Source: Hyposmocoma kahamanoa
Taxonomy: Eukaryota > Arthropoda > Insecta > Lepidoptera > Cosmopterigidae
Direction: 5' to 3'
Length of the DNA: 64,000 nucleotides
Assembly: GCF_003589595.1 (NCBI RefSeq)
Contig: NW_020653856.1
Span: 3,588,741-3,652,740, forward strand
Shown: piece after piece, positions 55,288-64,000 of the stretch
Layout of the letters: each line of letters opens with the position of its first letter
Numbering within the stretch: the first letter of the stretch is position 1
Position numbers and translations under genes: made by a program
Notes under the pieces: model-generated
Told to the model about the DNA's origin: nothing
Seen by the model: only the letters and a program-made list of their open reading frames with translations
Databases searched by the model: none

Positions 55288-55452
55288 TCTTTTTTTTTTA
55301 TATCAAGTGATGGGACGAATTGAGGGACACTGCCACTGCGTCTGTCACCCTGAGACATAAGTTGTCAAGTCCCATGTCAGTCCCAAATTCACCAGCACCT
55401 TTACCCTTCCAAACCTGGGGGTCTAGTCCCATTCTCTTGATGTCATGAAAAT
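55288..55452 (-). repeat. Family A copy 18, deleted and folded back
   Basis: ttttttttatatcaagtgatgggacgaa is joined to gagggacactgccactgcg. It ends with a sense-orientation 3' piece (cccattctcttgatgtcatgaaaataat). Confidence 0.75.
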
Positions 55453-56042
55453 AATTTAGATATATCTAAATATAAAGTAATTTTGGTTTTTATGTAAGTG
55501 TGAGACTGTTGTTAAATTGTCTTATTACGAAATTTTACTTTATAGAAGGATCGAATGGCTGCTTTGGTCGAATTAACCATTATTTTAACTTTGCTTTTAT
55601 AAATGCGACCTTTTATAAGTGGCTAACTTGATTATTATTAACAACCCACAAACGACACACTGCTGAATGCGAGCCTTCTGAATTATAGAGTCATAATGAG
55701 AGAAATATAGAAATGCAAAATAAATTTCAAACAAAACGGAAGAAATTTCAATGCATAAAAATTTTGCAAAAGTTGAACAAAACAATTGAAAAACAAATCT
55801 GTCTTAAGCCCGCTGCGTTACCGTCGAAGTTGGAATTCAGGAAAAGTGTAAACGCCCAACTTTCCAGACATTGCGAATTAATACTTGCGGCTTGCAAATG
55901 CTGGATTTTTCATTTTGCTTTTAAAGAAATATTTTCTTTGAAATATGAGTGCATATTTTGTTATTCTTAAAAAAAGTTTTAACGTATTATTGTGTTTAGC
56001 ACAAACTTGAGTATTGCAGTCGTGGTTATTTGTTTTATTATT
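55453..56042. other. No recognisable feature
   Basis: AT-rich. ORFs on both strands at 55597-55970 are lysine-rich and unconvincing. Confidence 0.4.
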
Positions 56043-56235
56043 TTTGTATAATATCAAGTAACGGGACGAACAAGTCGTGCGCCTGAGGGTAAACTACACG
56101 CCTGTCCGTAACAGTTGCAGTGCCACTCAGAGCTTTAAATCGCAAATATCTGAGGGGCACTGCCACTGCGCCCGTCAGTCTAAGACATAAGTTGCCAAGT
56201 CCTTATCCTTCGAAATCGGAACGCAATAACCCTCG
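56043..56235 (-). repeat. Family A copy 19
   Basis: Good antisense copy of the poly-A-proximal two thirds, from tataatatcaagtaacgggacg. Confidence 0.9.
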
Positions 56236-56382
56236 TAGGACATATTAACTGCATTATGTTTGTGTACGGAACGTGATTACTTCAATATTTGTGAACCGAT
56301 TTAGACGATTATTATTTTTTATGGAAAATGGGTACCTCAGTGTCCCCATTAAAATTTGAACAAAATTTTCCACTTCTAAGCG

Positions 56383-57146
56383 CCCAGTTACACGAAGAGA
56401 ATGATTTCGCGCGGCCGCCTCGCGGCGACCGCCCGGTTACCACGCCTTTATGTACATTAATGGCGAATCTGAGCTCTATTTCTTAGGCAACAATGTTTAA
56501 ATCTCTCAGAATAATACAACCGAGAATTATCCATGCTGATTCATAGTTTTGTCTCTTTAATTTTTGACTAAACATGTCCAACGTGTGAGAAAACTCAATC
56601 AAACAAAACACGAAGAAAAATCTTTAAGAAAACAATTTGGTCTGTGCAACGGTATCTATGTACTAGCGTCATTGACTTACAATTATATGGACGTCGGGTC
56701 CGCGCTAAAAAGTGTCCGCACTTGTAAGGCGCTAAAATCGTATACAGAGCGCCAAACTCAGCTTTAGTCTTCATTTGTTCTACTGACAGCGCGATACTGC
56801 GATGACATTACAATTTAAATTTCGAATAGGTTGACTTGGGACATTTTTTTCGTGGTTTTTGTATTAGACCCGTCGTCCATTTATTTGTAAGTCAATGACT
56901 AGCGTACTATACACACGCTGTGTTTCACTACGGTGCTGTGCGGTGAATACACGACACTTCGATATCATGGATTAATTAAGTACATAGTGTTCCGACTACT
57001 TAATAACAGACCAAGGAAAATATGAATAAAATAGTTGCTATGGTTACCATATATAAATTTAAAAAATATAAAAAATAGATTAGACAGACGCACGCGGACT
57101 CCGCTCGACGGCCGCACGACGAAATTCGTGTCGAATAAATGCGCCC
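56383..57146. mobile_element. Possible Harbinger-like element S
   Basis: After TAA the left end reads GCGCCCAGTTACACGAAGAG then aatgatttcgcgcggccgcctcg. The complement of the right end (about 57146 inward) reads GGGCGCATTTATTCGACACG then aatttcgtcgtgcggccgtcgagcgg. The two are clearly related inverted termini adjoining TAA/TTA. The interior holds a repeat R copy (56521-56660) and the G copy 3 MITE. Confidence 0.55.
56670..56897. mobile_element. hAT-like MITE G, copy 3
   Basis: Exactly 228 bp again. ACTAGCGT flanks both sides (56662-56669 and 56898-56905). The near identity of the three copies indicates recent activity. Confidence 0.95.
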
Positions 57147-57149
57147 TTA

Positions 57150-57663
57150 GGGCGCGTTCCCACTATGTCGTCACGTTTTATTATCAGGACGTTGGACGAC
57201 TGTCGTGTCTAGCCTGTTCCCATATCACGACCATCTGTCGTGGACGATTTTTTATATTTGAACGACTGTCGTGAGTAGCTGTTCCCACTAGATCGTGACG
57301 ACAATTTATCGTTTCACGACAGCCTCCTGGCCCATCTCTGGCTACGACCCAACGCTACTGAAAAGCGAGCAGAGGGTGCGGGGTACGAGAGGGGAGGGCA
57401 GGGAGCAGAATACGTGCGGACAGCGATAAATAAAACGTGACGACATTAGGATCTGCGACAATCTGTCGTCACGTTTTTATCGTCTGACGACTGTCGTTGT
57501 AGCTGTTCCCACTGTGACAACAGTTTGTCGTTGTAACGATAAAAAATCGTGAACGACAGTTAATCGTGTCGTGCTATATGTGAACAACTTCATTTAAATA
57601 TACAAGCCACGACACTGTAAACTGCACGACAATCTGTCGTCACGACATAGTGGGAACGCGCCC
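57150..57663. mobile_element. Harbinger-like MITE H2, 514 bp
   Basis: Ends GGGCGCGTTCCCACTATGTC and its complement are near-perfect inverted repeats, flanked by TTA (57147-57149 and 57664-57666). The interior is built of many ACGAC/GTCGT motifs in both orientations. It is the compact relative of the element at 3117-6245. No ORF. Confidence 0.85.
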
Positions 57664-57800
57664 TTAGGGTGGCAAATCAGAGGATGAATCAGGTTTATTT
57701 GATTTCATTTACTTTCCGTGAACCGATTTCAATAAAACTCTAAAATGTATTTATTTCCACAAACTTTTGAGGTCGATGTTGCTATAAAAAAAGTTATAAT

Positions 57801-58512
57801 TATTTTTCAGTCCTTAAAATGCTGTCGCAACTCAAAATGGTGTTGAAAAATCACTGTTTAAAAATTAAACGAAAAAAAAAAATGGATCTTATTGCGAATA
57901 ATGTGATTATTCGTACATAATACTTTCTAATTATTAAATCATGTTTTTTCAATTCGACATATTTGAGTTACAACACTATTTGGTTTCGTCTGTTGGTCGG
58001 TTATAATATTTGACAACATCGCTACATTGCATAAAAACTCTTGAACCCTTAAACGCATCGGAAGGAGGTAGAAGTAGGGAATGAGGGAAAAGGGGAGGTG
58101 AATGGAAAAATGGCATGTCACTTCACAAGCCGCGTTTCGGATTGCATAATTTTTTTTCAGTGTCCTGTTTGAGCCAAGATTTCGGGAAAAATTGGTGCTA
58201 TTTTCGTAATGCAATATTCGAACTTCAGCCATGTTTTTCTTTATATTTTCATTGGTTTTAATGGTCTGTTTTGAATGTACAAGCCGTTATTGCTGCTACT
58301 TTTGTTCATTGTACACTAAATTAGAGCAAAGAAGAACTCCGTATCAGCAACTAATACTATTTCCATGCTTTCCCGTCTCAATCTTCACTTCAATCGCTTT
58401 GAAAAAAATATATGGTAAAACTGAAGAAATAAATTGTTTACTAATATGGTGTGAGAACACGATACATACCAACTTACCTCGAAATTTTATAAGTAACCGC
58501 TGTATTCAATAG
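57801..58512. other. No recognisable feature
   Basis: ORFs of 97 and 93 codons here are hydrophobic and low-complexity, without recognisable domains. Confidence 0.4.
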
Positions 58513-58714
58513 GAGAGCGGGGCTGAATGTTCCAATTTTCAAATAACTTGCAGTTTTATACTGAAAAAGAAGGATTTGATATTCAACATGTGGGAATATT
58601 GAACAAATGTTTATCGCTTTTTGTAATAGTATAGTCACTTCTACTAATATCTCAATAGTCTTTTTCACAGGGGCTAATTTTTGACAAATTTCGGAGCGGG
58701 ACATTCAGTCCCGC
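58513..58714. repeat. Imperfect inverted repeat, about 200 bp
   Basis: gagagcggggctgaatgttcc at 58513 pairs with the complement of ggacattcagtcccgcg at 58699. The ends could be those of a small DNA element. No target duplication was identified. Confidence 0.35.
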
Positions 58715-58870
58715 GTTGGGGCGCGTCGTTCCGTCTTTGAGGCAAATTGTTCCGCCTAGATTATGACTAAATAACGAAGATTTTCTTAAATAAAACCACC
58801 TATTTTATAATTGTATGTATGTAATGTTCATGTTATGCACAACAAACTTAAAAAAAACAACTACATTCTT

Positions 58871-58969
58871 ATTCATCAGTAATCATCATCGCTCATTTCT
58901 TCATCTGAATCATAGTTGACACACACATCTAAATATTTGACATGAGCCCGTTTGTAGTTTGGCATCCTT
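58871..58969 (-). CDS. Possible terminal exon with acidic C-terminus
   Basis: On the minus strand ttttctttgttttaag, a polypyrimidine tract with AG, is followed by an open frame. It reads MPNYKRAHVKYLDVCVNYDS and continues DEEMSDDDY to a stop. A basic segment followed by a short acidic tail after a plausible splice acceptor looks less random than other frames here. The family is unknown; it might be a transposase or host exon. No upstream exon was recognised in the window. Confidence 0.25.
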
Positions 58970-59243
58970 AAAACAAAGAAAAATGGTCATAAAAATTTTA
59001 AGTATGATTGCAGGTCAATTGGCGAAGTTGTTCCTAGGAACAACCAGCCCCTCGAGAGAGGAACTTATAGCCCCAAATTACGTTTTTATACGAAGACTGA
59101 CATACCGGCAAAGTAATAGAATCAATAAAAAAAATACTCAAACAATAAGATTCCTTACTAATGTCACTACAATTTAGAAAAGTTACCTATGAATCGGCCC
59201 ATAATAAACAAAGACAGACCAAAAAATTTAAACAAGAAAAAAT

Positions 59244-59511
59244 TTAATTAAATTTTTATTGAATTGATATTCAATTATTTTTTGTGAAATTACTCCACTA
59301 GTTTGTTATAATTATTAATACAAAGATCGAACACTCGGAAAAAACACTCAGAAAAAATTCCTTCGATCCGGTCGGATACGAACCGACGTCTTCTTGCATA
59401 CCGTGCCAGACGCTATACCAACTAAGCCACGGAACGAACCAACGGACCTCACGAATCTTTCTATGTTCTTGCGTCGATAATTGAATATCAATTCAATAAA
59501 AATTTAATTAA
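59244..59511. repeat. Family E copy 8 inside a perfect 35-bp inverted repeat
   Basis: 59244-59278 and 59477-59511 are perfect inverted copies of a 35-bp AT-rich string beginning ttaattaaatttttattg. Between them lies a minus-strand family E SINE (59308-59476) with tRNA-like A and B box complements. The right arm starts immediately after the E segment. Confidence 0.85.
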
Positions 59512-59585
59512 TACAGTGAATAGCGACATCTCTCGCCAGGACTGGTAGCTGTAAAGGTACTAACTGGGTGATAAATCTGTCAAAG

Positions 59586-59812
59586 ATTTCTCATAGATGG
59601 CGCTACGACTAAAAAGTCGTTGAAAAACCAAGTACAAAGACACGACGCAAGCACATAGAAAAATTCGTGAGGTCCGTTGGTTCGTTCCGTGGCTTAGTTG
59701 GTATAGCGTCTGGCACGGTATGCAAGAAGACGTCGGTTCGCATCCGACCGGATCGAAGGAATTTTTTCTGAGTGTTTTTTCCGAGTGTTCGATCTTTGTA
59801 TTAATAATTATA
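59586..59812 (+). repeat. Family E copy 9, full length
   Basis: Runs from ttctcatagatggcgctacg to the tattaataattata terminus. A box tggcttagttgg, B box cggttcgcatcc. 59643-59812 is a near-perfect inverted copy of 59308-59476, with about three or four differences. Confidence 0.9.
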
Positions 59813-60029
59813 AGAAAAAATTTACTTACGTGATACTTTGACAGCTCCACGCACATAGCCACACGTCGTCGCCGGAGTAACTGAAATGGCTGCCGACAAG
59901 ACGCATCACCTGACGCTTTAACGACGCGCTTCACATGTAATGCTAAATATTTTCCTTGCAAAGTTATTGCTGTGAGAACAACTTACCCCGGAAACTACCA
60001 GCCCCGGTCTGCCCTACTTTACAAATAAA

Positions 60030-60160
60030 TAAGTGTCTATGGTTTTTTTATATCAACTGAACTAAATAGAACAGGTATAATGTATATGTAGGTAAAATGT
60101 ATACGATATAAATTTTTCAAATTGCTTTAATTTCGCTTGTGAAAAATAAATTCTGAAATA
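60030..60160 (+). repeat. Repeat N copy 3, right block
   Basis: tttttttatatcaactgaactaaatagaacaggtat, tacgatataaatttttcaaattgctttaatttcgc match 12115-12200. Confidence 0.6.
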
Positions 60161-60509
60161 ATGACAGTGTGCCGAGCCCAGCAAAATGAACCGTATTTGT
60201 GCGAAAAAATTGAATTTGAACTGAGATAGTAGCGACTCCTAATGGTTGCTGAAACAGGGATCGCGTTCGCTCTGCTCTGTATAATGAATCTTATCTATTA
60301 CAGATAAAACTTTTATTCATAATAAACATACATTAACAAATATTTTCGTAGTACAACTTCAAAGAACATAGTAATTTGTACAAATTTTGTAATTCACCAA
60401 ATAAAACAAAACAAAAACCTGACCAATTTTCTGTCGAATATCCTTGCTCGCCGTAAATGATATATACATTGACAGAATGCAGTACAACTTGGTTAAAGAT
60501 CCCCGGATT
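60161..60509. other. No recognisable feature
   Basis: Nothing recognised. Confidence 0.4.
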
Positions 60510-60710
60510 CGCACAAAGCATTTCGCTTCCACATTTGTATGGCTAGGGAGTGGATTTCCCTAACTGCAAACTTGTTCCCCGAGCGCTGTAAATTGCACAC
60601 TTTCAAGGCGAGAGTAGAATAGGCATTATTTAGGTGTGTATGCTACATCCTCGACCTCATCGTCACTTTCCATCAAGTAAGATAAAGATCAAATGCGCAC
60701 TTAGTTAAAA
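60510..60710 (+). pseudogene. LINE family F copy 4, 3' end
   Basis: catttcgcttccacatttgtatgg, tgcaaacttgttccccgagcg and the UTR to caaatgcgcacttag, then a short A-run. It lacks the codons of the WNSLPADLFPERY motif in intact form. Confidence 0.8.
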
Positions 60711-60801
60711 AAAAAAAGATCGCACAATAACCATGTCACTAAAGTGCAAATAAACAGAAAAAAACTAAAATTAAATAACAAATTAACAGTAATAATTTCA
60801 A

Positions 60802-60990
60802 GTAGCAGTAGAACGTCTGAGTTCGACCAAGGAAGCACCTATGACCAGTTTATCTATTTCTGCTACTAAGCAGTAATGCAAGCATTACTGTTATCCAATT
60901 TTGAAGGGTCAATAACGGTGTTGGTGGTGGCGGGCGCAATGGCAGTGTCGCTGAATACTAGGCACACGAATTGTCCGTCTCGTCTTTTGG
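60802..60990 (+). repeat. Family A copy 20, internally deleted
   Basis: Sense start agtagcagtagaacgtctgag, end gaattgtccgtctcg. The central lysine-box-like region of other copies is missing. Confidence 0.8.
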
Positions 60991-61051
60991 TATATGGGGA
61001 ATTTGTCGTTCCTCTTGTCTAATAATGAAACGGCCTCGTGAACTTCATAAA

Positions 61052-61518
61052 TTATAAAGAGGTGTACTACATGAGTGCGAATGCCGATTACGCGAATGAT
61101 GGTAGTGCGAAGCTTAAATGCGCGATAGTTCATTTGCGCGAATGACGATAGCACGAAGACATATATGCGAAATTTGGAAGACATATTAATTGTTGCAAAT
61201 ACTCCCGTGGCTGCAGGTTGTTGCAATTCAGACAAAAAACCGTTATACTTTTTTATAATTTTCGATATTATTATATATTATGAAAGCTTTGCATTGCAAA
61301 GATATGCAACAACCTGCAGCTATGGGAGTACTTGCAACAATTAACTTAGCTTCCAGCTTTCGCAAATCTGTCGTCGTGCTATCGTCATTCGCGCTATTGA
61401 ACTACCGCGCATTCAAGCTTTCGCGCAACTAATTATTCGCGCAAATGAACTATCGCGCATTTTAGCTTTCGCGCAACCATCTTCACACTATCGTGATTCG
61501 CGTAGTACACCCATTATA
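61052..61518. mobile_element. Fold-back element with tandem gcgcgaa units
   Basis: The left end GGTGTACTAC and right end GTAGTACACC begin long imperfect inverted arms (about 61063-61235 and 61290-61512). Arms contain repeated units of the form gcgaatgacgatagcacgaa and gcgcgatagttcatttgcgc. Inner arm halves (aattgttgcaaatactccc with ggctgcaggttgttgcaa) pair closely, leaving a short central spacer. The organisation resembles fold-back or palindromic MITEs. No ORF of note. Confidence 0.8.
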
Positions 61519-61739
61519 ATGTTTCATAATTTTACAAAACAATACAAACCATTTGATAGCTCTGACTTAGTGACTATCCACATAAAGAAAACACTATCGA
61601 ATATATTGGTAAGTGTGACACTCTCGGTGGCGACTCTCGTCCAAAGAAACTACCACAGCGAGCTCGTGATAATAGGCGGCGTCTACAGCCGCCACAGCAT
61701 CTTAAAAAAGGGGGGGTTCGCTCTAAAGACTTCATGTAT

Positions 61740-61966
61740 TTCTTTTTTTTATTTGCCTGATGTTTAGCTACACGCCTGTCCATAACAGTTGCAGTGCCAC
61801 TCAGAGCTTTAAATCACTCTGAAACATAAGTTGACAAGTCCCTTGTGCCGGTAATTTCACCAAAACCCTTGCCTTTCAAAACCGGAACACAGTAACGGCG
61901 GCGGCAGAAATAGGTAAGGTGGCAGTATTTCCCTGGACGAACACTTTCACAAGGAGCTCTACTGTA
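61740..61966 (-). repeat. Family A copy 21
   Basis: Antisense from tagctacacgcctgtcc to aaggagctctactgta, with a small internal deletion. Confidence 0.9.
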
Positions 61967-62129
61967 TACACTTGTATACACTTGGCATTGTTAGTTTAAT
62001 TCAATAATTTATTTACTTTTATTAATTATGTTGATTTGTATATGTACATTTCTTCATTTTGTTGTAAACTAACGCTCACTTTTCGAAAAGTAGTATAAAA
62101 TGACATGTAATTGTAGCGTTGAGAGACAT

Positions 62130-62345
62130 AAACTAAAGTAACTACTTATCGAGTTCTTAGGTTTTCGCGATTGTTACACATAGGAAATGAAACTATTTTT
62201 CCGGATTTAAATCGCGTATATTTGTTTTTTCAAACAAACCGACGTTTCGGGCCCTTTACAGGTCCCATGGTCACGGTTGTTAAAAAAAACCAAAAAATAA
62301 ATATACGCGATTTAAATCCGGATAAATAGTTTCATTTCCTAAACT
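62130..62345. repeat. Family B, best copy, with 42-bp inverted arms
   Basis: 62182-62223 and 62299-62340 are inverted copies with one mismatch in 42 bp (aggaaatgaaactattt, ccggatttaaatcgcgtatattt). Between them lies the hairpin core. To the left is the family tail (gagttcttaggttttcgcg, attgttacacat). The link with a Penelope-like remnant at 6.9 kb suggests that this is a terminal repeat of such an element. Confidence 0.75.
62235..62279 (-). ncRNA. Hammerhead-like motif (ACGU type)
   Basis: The minus strand reads CAACC-GUGACCA-U, hairpin GGGACC-UGUAAA-GGGCCC, then GAAACGUC-GGUUUG. GAA plus palindromic ACGU plus C fits the hammerhead 3' core, and CC/GG with AA/UU gives stem I. The 5' core has G3 and C8 in place of C3 and G8, an exchange that keeps the known C3-G8 pairing. 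One extra base precedes stem II. Activity is untested. Confidence 0.45.
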
Positions 62346-63200
62346 AACTACTGCTACTATTTTATTTTTATTTATTACGGCGTTATGAATTCATTAAGGT
62401 CTTTTGGAGCTATGTGACAGCTGTATAACTGCAACTAAGCAATGTCAGGGTAACATTACTGTTAAACCGCGGTTGATATCGTATTGCCGTTCAACACTCC
62501 TAAATTTCCGAAGTTCCGGGGACGTCAATCAGAGCCCCAACCATTTCTCACTGACAGCCGCCGGAAGACGGAAACTTTTTAAAAATAGACCGCCGATGTA
62601 AATCCTGCCTGATGTCCAATCTATTCAGAAACTTTCGGTGGGAGTAGGGGGTGTTTTTTGTTATGTCATAAGTCTCGAACATTGACTGCGCTACAGTGCA
62701 ATATTGAATAAGATTAAAACAACGATATTATAAAATATAAATAATAAACGTGTTAGTATTGAATATCAAAATAAGGCTTATAAGCGCCGTCTAGTAGGAG
62801 TAAGGTACTATAGAAATTTTCTATAGACTATACAACCATGAAAGAAGTATTGTCTATGCTAAGAAATTCTCTTTGTTAACCGCCATTCCACCAGTTTTAA
62901 TAAAATCTTTACTCAAATAATTTACCGTCACAAATAATAAAGAGCATGCAAAATAAAAATAAAACAGACCATAAAAGCAAGACGTAACAAATTCAAAGAA
63001 CTCTACTAATATAAAAAGAGTGTGTTTTTCTAGAAAATAAAAAATAATACCTGCCATAAAACTTAAATTAAAATTTAAACCCTCTGATATAAAACGGCGT
63101 AATAAAAAAGTCTATAAAGTCACCATCCGTAAGCTAACAACTCCTAGAGACCTATTTAATAAGTACAAACACCATGGTTCTACTTTAAGTAGTTGTCCCT
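62346..63200. other. No recognisable feature
   Basis: AT-rich with one GC-richer spot at 62465-62590. Nothing recognised. Confidence 0.4.
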
Positions 63201-63204
63201 ATCT

Positions 63205-63620
63205 ATTGAGATATGGTATTCCGGAGAGACTGGCAAGACCAGGGTACAGCGGGCGTCCGGATCAAGCCCTCCGCCAGTCTTACGCCCCGATGGGCGTCTC
63301 TGGTGGACCCGGGTTCCGCCGGGAATCGCCGGGGTTTGTGTTTAGTTGCAGGGATGAACACGTTCGTCTGCCTCGGTGGCACGTGGTCGGGGCGTTCGTC
63401 CTCCGCGCAGAGCGCGTCTTACTAGCGGTCTAGTTGTCTAGCCTAAAACGAGACGCATGCTACCGGCATCTCCGGTACTAGCTAGAGCTAGTACATGTTG
63501 ACCTTGATATCCTCCGGTCCCTCCAGCCGCGTAGGAATTTGGGAACTGGAGAGACAGGAGGAGAATAGAGACACACGCCGGGAAGTGAGCGTGTTTTCAA
63601 ACATAACCAGGAGCCTATGT
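63205..63620 (+). repeat. GC-rich interspersed repeat P, copy 3
   Basis: accagggtacagcgggcgtccgg, gtttagttgcagggatgaacacg, tcctccggtccctccagccgcgtaggaattt and ataaccaggagcc match the other P copies in order. GC-rich frames on the + strand are compositional. Confidence 0.7.
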
Positions 63621-63803
63621 GATGCCAGATGACGCGCTTAAACGCGATTCAAAGGCAATGCAGTCGCAGCGAGTAAACCTTTACACACGTTCACAAATTC
63701 AGTGGCGCCGTAAACGCGCGTCATCTGCGCGTGTACGCGCCGCAGACGCGCTGTTGTCGCACGTATGTATGTACGCGCATTTTGATAAGAGATAATTTTA
63801 ATT
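63621..63803. other. CpG-rich spacer
   Basis: Alternating gcgc/acgcg strings at 63705-63775; no family match. Confidence 0.4.
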
Positions 63804-63806
63804 TTA

Positions 63807-63981
63807 GGGTCGTATTCCAGAACTCTACTCAATGCTCAAGTCGGGATTTGAACAGACTTGAATATGATTTCAAGCACTGGAAATACGACCCTAATGGTAA
63901 GGACTTGAGTATGATTTTCAGTGCTCACTGCAATACTCAAGTCCTGACTTGAGCATTGAGTAGAGTTCTAGAATACGACCC
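63807..63981. mobile_element. Harbinger-like MITE, 175 bp
   Basis: Ends GGGTCGTATTCCAGAACTCT and (complement) GGGTCGTATTCTAGAACTCT match except one base. The similarity continues through actcaatgctcaagtc. TTA flanks both sides (63804-63806 and 63982-63984). The interior contains a further inverted piece of the terminal repeat (aaatacgacccta). Confidence 0.85.
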
Positions 63982-64000
63982 TTAGTTTCGTTTGTTAATT

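Larger units (their letters stand above)
56280..57800 (-). repeat. Family D copy 10, split by 1.3 kb
   Basis: Left piece (56280-56382) ends aaattttccacttctaag. Right piece (57664-57800) resumes ttagggtggcaaatcagaggatg and ends ccacaaacttttgaggtcg. In intact D these are contiguous around cctctaagggtggcaaat. The inserted material includes the S and H2 elements and G copy 3. Confidence 0.8.

Overview
The window looks like repeat-dense intergenic or intronic DNA from an insect, most likely a moth or butterfly. This is inferred from AT-rich DNA, the absence of any long intact ORF, and repeats of a kind I associate with Lepidoptera: a tRNA-like SINE with an (ATT)n tail, non-LTR tails ending in short tandem repeats, Penelope-like pieces, and many small hAT-like and Harbinger-like elements. 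No database search was possible. I found no convincing complete host gene, real tRNA, rRNA, CRISPR array or operon. All recognisable coding sequence is decayed transposable-element protein: reverse transcriptase C-termini and one GIY-YIG endonuclease remnant.

I use letter names for families defined only by comparison within this window. Family A is a SINE-like unit of about 340 bp with 21 copies. Family C is a tRNA-derived SINE of about 205 bp. Family E is a second tRNA-like SINE. Family D is a unit of about 250-300 bp that usually ends in a cggttaaaaa-like string. Families F and I, with several single LINEs, are 5'-truncated non-LTR retrotransposons. Family G is a 228-bp hAT-like MITE present three times, each with an exact 8-bp target duplication. 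Family H and relatives are Harbinger-like elements flanked by TTA. Family B is a palindromic unit with a hammerhead-like hairpin, probably linked to Penelope-like elements.

Layout: 1-3.1 kb has A, D and C copies. At 3.1-6.25 kb a Harbinger-like element split an A copy and was then filled with non-LTR insertions. At 6.36-7.3 kb lie a Penelope-like endonuclease remnant and an A copy. At 9-20 kb there are LINE remnants, a diverged 400-bp duplication and a three-level nest (17.5-18.9 kb). At 22-28 kb there are inverted A and C pairs, MITEs and a LINE tail split by a hAT MITE. At 28-36 kb C and E SINEs are dense, with another hammerhead-like motif. At 36-49 kb come A copies with nested insertions, more MITEs and LINE tails. 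The rest has an RTE-like remnant, the third G copy, a D copy split by at least two elements, an inverted E pair, a fold-back element and a terminal Harbinger-like MITE.

The main value of the window is its insertion chronology. Target duplications and one apparent empty site let many events be ordered. The recurring hammerhead-like hairpins are the best candidates for functional RNA.
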